Source: Pseudomonadota bacterium
GTDB taxonomy: Bacteria > Pseudomonadota > Alphaproteobacteria > Rhizobiales > Tepidamorphaceae
Direction: 5' to 3'
Assembly: GCA_023435545.1 (NCBI GenBank)
Contig: JAEYRQ010000133.1
Span: 1 to 6,105 of the forward strand
Length of the DNA stretch: 6,105 nucleotides
Positions 1 to 5,484 of the stretch are shown here, in pieces; position 1 is the first letter of the stretch, and every line of letters starts with the position of its first letter. The translations under genes were made by a program, and so were the position numbers. The notes under the pieces are model-generated. The model was not told where the DNA came from and did no database searches. It saw only the letters and a program-made list of their open reading frames with translations.

Positions 1-2
1 CC

Positions 3-386
3 ACCACCCCCTCCGAGACACCACTGCTGATGGCGACCTGGCTCCAACCCGGCCGGCACCTGACCGCGATGGGCTCCGACGCCGAGCACAAGAACGAGAT
101 CGAGCCGGCAGCGATCCTGCGCGCCGACCTCTACGTCGCCGACCGCCTGTCGCAGACGCGGCGGCTCGGCGAACTGCACCACGCCATCGCGGCGGGGCTG
201 ATCGGGCCGAAGACGGTGTTTCCCGAACTGGGCGAGATCATCGCCGGCACCAGGGCGGGCCGCGCCTCGGCCGAGGACATCACCATCTGCGACCTGACCG
301 GCACCGGCGTGCAGGACACCGCGATCGCCACGCTGGCGCGCGCGCGCGCGCTCGCCACCGGTGCCGGCACGACTTTCGACAGCTGA
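3..386 (+). CDS. eutC: Ectoine utilization protein EutC, ornithine cyclodeaminase/mu-crystallin family (3' part only)
   Basis: The reading frame is already open at base 3 and ends with TGA at 384-386, so the gene starts before the window and only about 127 C-terminal residues are visible. The stretch HLTAMGSDAEHKNEIEP, followed later by DLTGTGVQDTAIA, is typical of the C-terminal half of ornithine cyclodeaminase/mu-crystallin proteins, which bind NAD(H) in a Rossmann domain. The family is usually about 330 residues long. The EutC assignment rests on these motifs and on doeA and doeB following directly, the eutBCDE order known from ectoine clusters. EutC is thought to act with EutB in converting hydroxyectoine to ectoine in the cytoplasm, though the exact reaction is less certain than those of DoeA and DoeB. 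The first Met in the window (base 30) is internal and not the start. A 40-bp gap separates it from doeA. Confidence 0.88.
   Translation, partial: TTPSETPLLMATWLQPGRHLTAMGSDAEHKNEIEPAAILRADLYVADRLSQTRRLGELHHAIAAGLIGPKTVFPELGEIIAGTRAGRASAEDITICDLTGTGVQDTAIATLARARALATGAGTTFDS
336..351. repeat. (GC)8 dinucleotide run inside eutC
   Basis: Sixteen bases of uninterrupted alternating G and C lie near the 3' end of eutC, where they encode part of an Ala/Arg-rich helix (LARARALA). Such runs can slip in replication or adopt Z-form DNA. Here the frame is intact, and the run is probably just a by-product of GC-rich codon choice. Confidence 0.85.
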
Positions 387-426
387 AGCGCCGCCACTGC
401 GGCCGAACCAGGACAGACGAGCGATC

Positions 427-1620
427 ATGAGCCTGCCAAACCTCCATTTCACGCGTGAGGAATATGCTGACCGGCTCGCGCGCACCCGCCGCGCCATGGC
501 AGAGCGCGAAATCGACCTTCTGATCGTCTCCGACCCCTCGAACATGAACTGGCTGACCGGCTATGACGGCTGGTCGTTCTATGTCCACCAGGCCGTCATC
601 GTTCCGCCCGATGGCGAACCGGTCTGGTTCGGCCGCGGGCAGGACGCCAACGGCGCCAGGCGGACCGCCTATCTGGGCGAGGACAACATCGTCGGTTATG
701 CCGACCACTATGTGCAGTCCACCGAGCGTCATCCGATGGATTACCTGGCCGAGGTGATCGCGGCGCGGGGATGGGATCGGCTGGTGATCGGCGTGGAGAT
801 GGACAACTACTACTTCTCCGCCGCCGCCTATGCCTCGCTCGTCCGGCACCTGCCGAACGCCCGCTTCGTCGACGCGACCGCGCTGGTCAACTGGCAGCGG
901 GCGGTGAAGAGCCCGACGGAGATCGGCTACATGCGCAAGGCGGCCCGCATCGTCGACGCCATGCACGCGCGCATCCTGGAGACGATCGAGGTCGGCATGC
1001 GCAAATGCGATCTCGTCGCCGAGATCTACGATGCGGGCACGCGCGGCGTCGACGGGCCGGATGGTCCCATTGGCGGCGACTATCCCGCGATCGTGCCGCT
1101 GCTGCCCTCTGGCGAGGATGCCTCGGCGCCGCACCTGACCTGGGACGACCGGCCGATGAAGGCGGGCGAAGGCACCTTCTTCGAGATCGCCGGCTGCTAT
1201 CGCCGCTATCACTGCCCGCTGTCGCGGACCGTGTTCCTCGGCAAGCCGGACCAGGCCTTCCTCGATGCCGAGAAGGCGACGCTGGAGGGCATGGAAGCGG
1301 GCCTTGCGGCTGCGAAGCCGGGCAACACCTGAGAGGACATCGCCAACGCATTCTTCGCGGTGCTGGCGCGACACGGCATCGTCAAGGACAACCGCACCGG
1401 CTATCCGATCGGGCTGTCCTATCCGCCGGACTGGGGCGAGCGGACGATGAGCCTGCGCCCCGGCGACCGCACCGAGCTGAAGCCCGGCATGACATTCCAT
1501 TTCATGACGGGGCTGTGGCTGGAGACGATGGGACTTGAGATCACGGAATCGATCCTGATCACCGAGACCGGCGTCGAGTGCCTCGCCGACGTGCCGCGCA
1601 GGCTGTTCGTCAAGGACTGA
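427..1620 (+). pseudogene. doeA: Ectoine hydrolase DoeA/EutD (M24 peptidase-like fold), interrupted by an in-frame TGA at codon 302
   Basis: Start ATG 427 gives MSLPNLHFTREEYADRL, as in DoeA proteins. The restored length of 397 codons matches the family (about 390-400). DoeA hydrolyses the ectoine ring to N-acetyl-L-2,4-diaminobutyrate isomers in the cytoplasm and works with DoeB. A creatinase-like N-terminal domain (about residues 14-160) precedes a pita-bread M24-type domain (about 165-395) that lacks the usual metal ligands in this family. Glu253 in FFEIAG probably corresponds to the Glu described as the covalent catalytic residue in Ruegeria EutD (Glu255, from memory). The frame is broken once, by TGA at 1330-1332 within KPGNT-stop-EDIANAFF. 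It then continues unshifted for 95 conserved codons, including GYPIGLSYPPDWGERTM and ITESILIT, to TGA 1618-1620. The truncated product would be 301 residues without the end of the catalytic domain. No strong Shine-Dalgarno precedes the start. It could be a real null allele, a sequencing error or, improbably, a recoded codon. Confidence 0.88.
1330..1332 (+). other. Premature in-frame TGA codon in doeA
   Basis: This TGA is in the same frame as ATG 427 and the terminal stop at 1618-1620, with no insertion or deletion on either side. From memory of the family, the residue at this place (GNT-x-EDIANAF) is usually Cys, so one substitution (TGC or TGT to TGA) explains it. Translation could only resume at a weak GTG (1360) without a visible ribosome-binding site. 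Confidence 0.9.
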
Positions 1621-1627
1621 GGCGGCG

Positions 1628-2635
1628 ATGAACGAGATGTTTCTCCGCCCCTCCCCGATCGTTCCGACCGTCGACCTCGACACCGACGGCGTGCAGCACG
1701 GCTTCCTGAGGCTGCCCTACAGCCGCGACGATTCCGCGTGGGGCTCGGTGATGATCCCGATCGCGGTGATCCGCAACGGTGCCGGACCGACGGCGCTGCT
1801 CACCGGCGGCAACCACGGCGACGAGTACGAGGGGCCGCTGGCGCTCTACGAGATGGCCCGCACCCTCGCCCCCAGGGATGTCACCGGCACCGTTATCATC
1901 CTGCCCGCGATGAACTATCCGGCGTTCCGGGCCGGCACCCGCACCTCGCCGATCGACAGGGGAAACCTCAACCGCAGCTTCCCCGGCCGGCCGGATGGAA
2001 CAGTGACCGAGAAGATCGCCGATTTCGTCCAGCGGCACCTGCTGCCGCGCGCCGACGTCGTGCTGGACTTCCATTCGGGCGGCAGGACGCTCGACTTCCT
2101 GCCGTTCTGTGCGGCGCACGTCCTCGACGACAAGACGCAGGAGGAGAAGGCCTTCGCGGCGGTTGCTGCGTTCGCCGCGCCCTACTCCGTCAAGATGCTG
2201 GAGATCGACGCGATGGGGATGTTCGACACGGCCGCCGAGGAGATGGGCAAGGTGTTCATCACCACCGAACTCGGTGGCGGCGGCACCGCGCGGGCCGAGA
2301 CGGTGCGCGTGGCGCGGCGTGGCGCGATGAACCTGCTGCGCCACACAGGGATCCTCGAGGGCGAGCCGGAGGCCAGCGAGACCACCTGGCTCGACATGCC
2401 GTCGGATGCCTGCTTCTGCTTCTCCGAGGTAGATGGGATGATCGAGACGAAGGTCGATCTCGGCGAGCCCGTCGCCGAAGGCGATGTCATCGCCTGTGTC
2501 TATCCGATCGGCCGTACCGGACTGGAGCCGGTCGATATCCACGCGAGGATCTCGGGGCTGCTGGTCGCGCGGCATTTCCCGGGTCTGGTGAAGGCCGGCG
2601 ACTGTGCCTCGGTGATCGCTACCAGGGTTTCTTGA
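1628..2635 (+). CDS. doeB: N-alpha-acetyl-L-2,4-diaminobutyrate deacetylase DoeB/EutE (AstE/aspartoacylase family, zinc)
   Basis: This 335-residue protein removes the acetyl group from N-acetyl-2,4-diaminobutyrate, the DoeA product, giving L-2,4-diaminobutyrate and acetate in the cytoplasm. It is intact and of normal length. Zinc-ligand motifs of the succinylglutamate desuccinylase/aspartoacylase family are visible: His63 and Glu66 in GGNHGDEYEGP and His149 in LDFHSGG. A substrate-binding DRGNLNRSFPG segment lies at about 110-120, and Glu214 in TTELGGGG is the probable catalytic base. The C-terminal part (about 255-335) is the small beta domain seen in this family. The start at 1628 is set by GAGG at 1619-1622, which overlaps the doeA stop and lies five bases upstream; an alternative Met at 1637 is less well placed. 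The gap from the doeA stop is only seven bases, so translation is probably coupled, and the TGA inside doeA may reduce doeB expression. Confidence 0.93.
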   Translation: MNEMFLRPSPIVPTVDLDTDGVQHGFLRLPYSRDDSAWGSVMIPIAVIRNGAGPTALLTGGNHGDEYEGPLALYEMARTLAPRDVTGTVIILPAMNYPAFRAGTRTSPIDRGNLNRSFPGRPDGTVTEKIADFVQRHLLPRADVVLDFHSGGRTLDFLPFCAAHVLDDKTQEEKAFAAVAAFAAPYSVKMLEIDAMGMFDTAAEEMGKVFITTELGGGGTARAETVRVARRGAMNLLRHTGILEGEPEASETTWLDMPSDACFCFSEVDGMIETKVDLGEPVAEGDVIACVYPIGRTGLEPVDIHARISGLLVARHFPGLVKAGDCASVIATRVS

Positions 2636-2641
2636 GGTCAG

Positions 2642-2681
2642 GGCGGGGCCGGCGTGCCACCAATTGCGTCCCGGCCCCGCC
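2642..2681. terminator. GC-rich hairpin between convergent doeB and the Atu4866-domain gene
   Basis: GGCGGGGCCGG at 2642-2652 pairs perfectly with CCGGCCCCGCC at 2671-2681, giving an 11-bp stem around an 18-base loop. It sits seven bases after the doeB stop and 12 bases beyond the stop of the convergent minus-strand gene, so it could stop transcription in both directions. No T-tract follows on either strand, so it is not a textbook intrinsic terminator. A Rho-assisted or mRNA-end-stabilising role is equally possible. Confidence 0.6.
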
Positions 2682-2693
2682 GCGGCAGCATCC

Positions 2694-3008
2694 CTATTGC
2701 CGATAGAGCACCATGCCCGCGTGATGAAGGACGTCGTCGATGAACTCGCCATCCGCGGTGAAGCCGGTATCGTCCCAGTACTCGATCCGGGTCCCTGTGA
2801 CCTCGTACCGGCCTTCGTAAGCGCGCTCCCTGCTCCCGCGGGCCTCGACATAGCGCCCGTTGGGCAGCAGTTCGTGCCGGATACGGCCATCGGCCGTGAC
2901 CCACATCCCCGCATAGGGATGGTCGCCCTGCATCTCGGTATCCTCCGCGTGAACAGCCGCCGCTGTGAGGGCTACGGCCAGAAGAGCAGTTGAGAGAATT
3001 CGCATCAT
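2694..3008 (-). CDS. Small exported protein with Atu4866 domain
   Basis: The predicted product is 104 residues. A signal peptide covers about residues 1-21 (MMRILSTALLAVALTAAAVHA, cleavage after VHA). A single domain follows, running from HPYAGMWVTADGRIRHELLPNG through RYEVTGTRIEYWDDTGFTADGEF to HHAGMVLYRQ. I recognise this as the Atu4866 family (Pfam PF11512), named after an Agrobacterium protein of unknown function whose solved structure is, from memory, a small streptavidin-like barrel with a possible ligand pocket. The start at 3008 is chosen because AGGA (complement of 3014-3017) lies five bases upstream; the adjacent Met at 3005 is equally usable, whereas an upstream Met at 3050 would bury the signal peptide. 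It is last in the probable SDR-SnoaL-Atu4866 unit, 81 bases after the SnoaL stop. A periplasmic location is inferred and the ligand is unknown. Confidence 0.85.
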   Translation of the reverse strand: MMRILSTALLAVALTAAAVHAEDTEMQGDHPYAGMWVTADGRIRHELLPNGRYVEARGSRERAYEGRYEVTGTRIEYWDDTGFTADGEFIDDVLHHAGMVLYRQ

Positions 3009-3038
3009 CGGTGTCCTGCTTTGGGGTGGGGTCGGACA

Positions 3039-3080
3039 GCGGACGGGCACGGATTTCGGATGCGTCCCATGCCCGCCTGC
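3039..3080 (-). other. Imperfect hairpin in the gap between the SnoaL-like and Atu4866 genes
   Basis: On the minus strand GCAGGCGGGCA (3080-3070) can pair with TGCCCGTCCGC (3049-3039) with one mismatch and one G-U pair around a 20-base loop. It starts nine bases after the SnoaL-gene stop and ends 30 bases before the next start. It has no T-tract. It may set relative expression or mRNA stability of the two cistrons, or be chance pairing in GC-rich DNA. Confidence 0.35.
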
Positions 3081-3089
3081 CGCGGATGC

Positions 3090-3617
3090 TCAGTCGCTGC
3101 GCGGCTCATTGTTGTCCACGACCTCCTGATAGGCTGCGAGGTCGAGAAAGGCTTCCGCCTCGGCCACCTCGCCGTCCTCGAGGCGGAAGATCCAGACGAA
3201 CTGGTTCTGATACGGCTGTCCTGACGTCGTCGTGGACGAGGCGTCGAAGCGGATGATGACTGTGTCGCCGACTGCCCAGATGTCGTGGACTTCGGGGACC
3301 AGCGGTTCGGCGAGGCGGCTGACCAGCGGCCGGGACGCGCGCTGGGTGAAGTCGACGATGCCGTCGTAGGTTCCGGCGACCGGGCCGGAGCCATGGATCG
3401 TCCAGCTCACGTGCGGGGACAGGATTTCGAAGACGCTGCCACCGGCAGACCATCTGTCGAACGCCCCGCGGACGATCTCTAGGTTGCGCGAGGCGGCGTC
3501 ATCCCCGGTTGCGGCGGTCCCGGCGAGGGCGGGAAGTGTGGCAAGGGCGAGGGCAGATGCCAGGATCGTTGTCCGGGAGGTAAGGACTATTGGCCGGGTC
3601 AGGTTCGAGAGTGTCAT
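3090..3617 (-). CDS. Exported SnoaL-like / nuclear transport factor 2 (NTF2) fold protein
   Basis: The predicted product is 175 residues. A basic N-terminus (MTLSNLTRPIVLTSRTT) and a hydrophobic core (ILASALALATLPALA) form a Sec-type signal peptide with likely cleavage near residue 32. The mature part is one SnoaL-like domain: an N-terminal helix (NLEIVRGAFDRWSAG), a strand region with HVSWTIHGSGPVAGTYDGIVDF, then alternating strands ending in QFVWIFRLEDGEVAEAEAFLD. The fold is a cone-shaped alpha+beta barrel found in isomerases, dehydratases and binding proteins, so the catalytic role cannot be read from sequence. The start at 3617 is strongly supported by AGGAG (complement of 3625-3629), seven bases upstream. 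It lies 83 bases after the SDR stop on the same strand and precedes the Atu4866 gene, consistent with a small operon. The export signal is unusual, because most SnoaL-like proteins are cytoplasmic. Confidence 0.85.
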   Translation of the reverse strand: MTLSNLTRPIVLTSRTTILASALALATLPALAGTAATGDDAASRNLEIVRGAFDRWSAGGSVFEILSPHVSWTIHGSGPVAGTYDGIVDFTQRASRPLVSRLAEPLVPEVHDIWAVGDTVIIRFDASSTTTSGQPYQNQFVWIFRLEDGEVAEAEAFLDLAAYQEVVDNNEPRSD

Positions 3618-3657
3618 TTTCGATCTCCTGTCGTTGTGTGCTTAATTGGAAGTACGG

Positions 3658-3674
3658 CGGCCGGAAATCGGCCG
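3658..3674. other. Short perfect hairpin between the SDR and SnoaL-like genes
   Basis: CGGCCG at 3658-3663 and again at 3669-3674 form a six-base-pair stem with a five-base loop (GAAAT). On the minus strand it lies 26 bases beyond the SDR stop and 40 bases before the SnoaL-like start. It lacks a T-tract, so full termination is doubtful; partial attenuation or protection of the SDR mRNA end is possible. Confidence 0.45.
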
Positions 3675-3700
3675 AGAGGCGCCAAGACCATTGCGCTGCC

Positions 3701-4423
3701 TCAGTTGGCGGACGCGGTCGGGCGAATGGTGATTTCCGTCGTGTCGACGCTGGCCGGCGCCTCGATCACCTGCCGGACAGCGCGGGCAATATCGGCCGGC
3801 CTCAGCGCGATGGCCCGATAGGCGTCCATCGTCGCCCTGGTCTCCTCGTGGGTGATCGTGTCGGCGAGTTCGCTCTCTACCACCCCGGGATTGACGCAGG
3901 TGACGCGGATGTCGTCGTGCTCCTGACGTAGCCCGTCGGAGATGGCGCGGACCGCGAACTTCGTGGCGCAGTAAACGGCGGCGGTCGGCACCACCGACAG
4001 CGCACCGATCGACCCGATGTTGATGATCTGGCCGCTGCCCTGCCTCCGCATCTCCGGCAGTACCGCGGCAATGCCCCAAAGGACGCCCTTGATGTTGGTG
4101 TCGATCATGCGCTCCCACTCCTCGTGCTTGCCGGCGGCGAGCGGGGACAGAGGCATGATGCCGGCATTGTTCACCAGGACATCGATGCGTTCCCAGCGCT
4201 CCAGCGCCACGGCGGCGAATGCCTGAACGGATGCGAGCTCCGTAACGTCTAGCGCATGGGCCTCGGCACTGCCGCCCGCTGCGCGGATCTCGCCTGCGAG
4301 CCTGTCGATGCGATCGACGCGCCGCGCGCCAAGCAGCAGCTTCGCTCCCGCGGCACCGAGTTCACGGGCAACGCCTTCGCCGATCCCGCTGGACGCGCCG
4401 GTGATGAGAATGACCTTGTCCAT
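3701..4423 (-). CDS. SDR family NAD(P)-dependent oxidoreductase (classical short-chain dehydrogenase)
   Basis: This complete 240-residue classical short-chain dehydrogenase/reductase is probably a cytoplasmic oxidoreductase acting on an alcohol or carbonyl substrate. The Rossmann glycine motif TGASSGIG is at residues 8-15. Arg34-Arg35 after the second strand favour NADPH, and Asp60 (ALDVT) and NNAG (85-88) fit the family. The catalytic tetrad is visible as Asn110, Ser138, Tyr151 and Lys155 (YCATK), followed by NPG at 178-180. The start at 4423 is set by AGGAG (complement of 4430-4434), six bases upstream; a longer reading to 4459 would add 12 residues that are not family-like. It resembles the YdfG/COG4221 type of SDR, whose substrates vary, so no specific one is assigned. 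The gene diverges from a LysR regulator and leads the SnoaL-like and Atu4866 genes. Confidence 0.92.
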   Translation of the reverse strand: MDKVILITGASSGIGEGVARELGAAGAKLLLGARRVDRIDRLAGEIRAAGGSAEAHALDVTELASVQAFAAVALERWERIDVLVNNAGIMPLSPLAAGKHEEWERMIDTNIKGVLWGIAAVLPEMRRQGSGQIINIGSIGALSVVPTAAVYCATKFAVRAISDGLRQEHDDIRVTCVNPGVVESELADTITHEETRATMDAYRAIALRPADIARAVRQVIEAPASVDTTEITIRPTASAN

Positions 4424-4480
4424 TTTCGTCTCCTCGTTGACTGGAGGAGACGTAAACATCCCAGCGCGTAGCGGTACCTA

Positions 4481-4521
4481 TGCATTGCTGCACTGACTGG
4501 TTAGTATCACTGGACAATGCA
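4481..4521. promoter_or_regulatory. Putative operator in the divergent SDR / lysR intergenic region
   Basis: The 93 bases between the two divergent starts contain a perfect 7-bp inverted repeat, TGCATTG (4481-4487) and CAATGCA (4515-4521), separated by 27 bases. Inside it are a small dyad ACT-GGTT-AGT (4496-4505) and a direct repeat CACTG (4491-4495, 4508-4512). LysR-type regulators commonly bind dyads in such divergent regions and control both their own gene and the neighbour. The second arm overlaps the predicted lysR start, which would suit autorepression. No convincing -35/-10 pair was seen on either strand. Confidence 0.4.
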
Positions 4522-5416
4522 GATCGACATGAACCTGCTGACACTGTTCATCGCGGTCGCGGAGGCGGACAATTTTCGCGCCGCCGCCGACCGGCTGGGC
4601 GTTACCCGCTCGGCCGTGAGCCAGGGAATGCGGCGGCTGGAAGATGCCGTGGGGGTGCAACTCGTCTCCCGGACGACCCGGTCTGTGCACCTGACGGAGG
4701 CTGGCGCGCGCCTGCACGAGACCCTCTCCCAGCCAATCCTCGAAATCGAGGCGGCTCTGGATGCCGTGGCGGGCGACGACTCGCCGCGAGGGCTTCTACG
4801 CATCGCAGCCACGTCTATTGCGGAGGAGTTCCTCTCGGGACCGCTCATTGCCGCATTCGCCGAGGCATACCCGGCGGTGACGATCGACATCACCGTCACC
4901 GACGCCGAATTCGACATCGTCGCCGCCGGCTTCGATGCTGGCGTCCGGCTTGGCGAGGTGATCGAGCGCGACATGATCGCGGTACCGATCACCGGCGACC
5001 AGCGCGAGGTGGCCGTTGCCTCTCCCGGCTATATCGAGAGGCATGGAATGCCGGCCCACCCCAGAGACCTCCTGAAGCATCGCTGCATCGGCTGGCGGCC
5101 GGCGACGGATGTGGCACCCTACCGCTGGGAGTTCGAGGAGGACGGCGTTCCCTTCGACATCGCCGTCCAGCCGCAGATCACGACCAATGACCTGTCGCTC
5201 ATGGTCCGTTCCGCGCTCAGCGGGGCGGGCATCACCTTCATGACGGAAGACAGCGTACGCCGCCACATTGCCGCAGGCGAGCTCGTCTCGCTGCTGGAAG
5301 ACTTCCTGCCGCCCTTCCCCGGCTTCCACCTCTACTACCCGCAGCGGCGGCACGTCGCGCCGAAGTTGAGGGCTCTGATCCAGCACGTGCAGCACTGGCG
5401 TCGTTCGGCTGGCTGA
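4517..5416 (+). CDS. LysR-type transcriptional regulator
   Basis: At 299 residues this is the normal length for the family. The N-terminal winged helix-turn-helix (about 6-65) is clear: LLTLFIAVAEADNFRAAADR, then LGVTRSAVSQGMRRLEDAVG, then VQLVSRTTRSVHLTEAG. A linker helix (about 66-90) and a two-lobed effector-binding domain (about 92-295) follow. It resembles the large group of LysR regulators placed opposite SDR or other oxidoreductase genes. The effector cannot be predicted. The start at 4517 keeps a short MQID leader; ATG 4529 is an alternative, and neither has a strong Shine-Dalgarno sequence, so the exact start is uncertain. The likely target is the divergently transcribed SDR-SnoaL-Atu4866 unit plus its own promoter. 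It ends only eight bases before the ECF-type promoter motif of the next module, with no visible terminator between. Confidence 0.93.
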   Translation: MQIDMNLLTLFIAVAEADNFRAAADRLGVTRSAVSQGMRRLEDAVGVQLVSRTTRSVHLTEAGARLHETLSQPILEIEAALDAVAGDDSPRGLLRIAATSIAEEFLSGPLIAAFAEAYPAVTIDITVTDAEFDIVAAGFDAGVRLGEVIERDMIAVPITGDQREVAVASPGYIERHGMPAHPRDLLKHRCIGWRPATDVAPYRWEFEEDGVPFDIAVQPQITTNDLSLMVRSALSGAGITFMTEDSVRRHIAAGELVSLLEDFLPPFPGFHLYYPQRRHVAPKLRALIQHVQHWRRSAG

Positions 5417-5424
5417 CGCGGCGA

Positions 5425-5451
5425 TGTCACACCGGCCGATCCTGGATCGTC
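5425..5451 (+). promoter_or_regulatory. Putative ECF41 sigma-factor-dependent promoter (TGTCACA-N16-CGTC)
   Basis: TGTCACA at 5425-5431 and CGTC at 5448-5451 are separated by 16 bases. From memory, this -35/-10 pair is the signature reported for ECF41 operons, where the sigma factor activates its own carboxymuconolactone decarboxylase/oxidoreductase/epimerase-type partner gene. Here it lies directly upstream of such a partner gene followed by an ECF sigma factor. Transcription would begin around 5458, leaving a short leader that contains the Shine-Dalgarno at 5473-5477. Confidence 0.75.
5437..5449. promoter_or_regulatory. 13-base palindrome within the ECF-type promoter spacer
   Basis: CGATCCTGGATCG is a perfect dyad around a central T. 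It lies between the -35 and -10 motifs and touches the first two bases of CGTC. It could be a binding site for an additional regulator, or be chance; no family-specific operator was recognised. Confidence 0.4.
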
Positions 5452-5484
5452 TTGTTGTCAGGTTTCACCGATAGGAGATGAACC

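Noticed and set aside
1341..1368. A hairpin just after the doeA TGA as a possible SECIS element.
   Set aside because: The stem is short and bulged and the loop starts with TT instead of a G within its first two bases. In GC-rich DNA such pairing is expected by chance. It is kept only as part of the TGA finding and is not listed as a feature.
1360..1620. An independent small gene from GTG 1360 covering the 3' part of doeA.
   Set aside because: It is the same frame as doeA and continues its conserved C-terminal domain. There is no Shine-Dalgarno at the GTG, so it is the remainder of the interrupted gene.
280..1683. A 467-codon open frame on the minus strand opposite doeA, and a similar 434-codon frame at 1610-2914 opposite doeB.
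   Set aside because: Both are antisense shadows of GC-rich coding regions. Their translations are rich in Arg, His, Asp and Gly without recognisable domains, while the plus-strand frames match known families.
1875..1881. A TGTCACC stretch inside doeB resembling an ECF41 -35 element.
   Set aside because: It lies within coding sequence, has no following start site for a gene, and arises from ordinary codons (Asp-Val-Thr).
2664..2993. A 109-codon plus-strand open frame across the Atu4866-domain gene.
   Set aside because: It is a shadow. The minus-strand frame has a signal peptide, a ribosome-binding site and a recognised domain.
4480..5190. A 236-codon plus-strand open frame overlapping the LysR gene, and its antisense counterpart at 4796-5395.
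   Set aside because: The translations are low-complexity and rich in Arg, Gly and Ala. The LysR frame at 4517-5416 has a full helix-turn-helix and the correct length.
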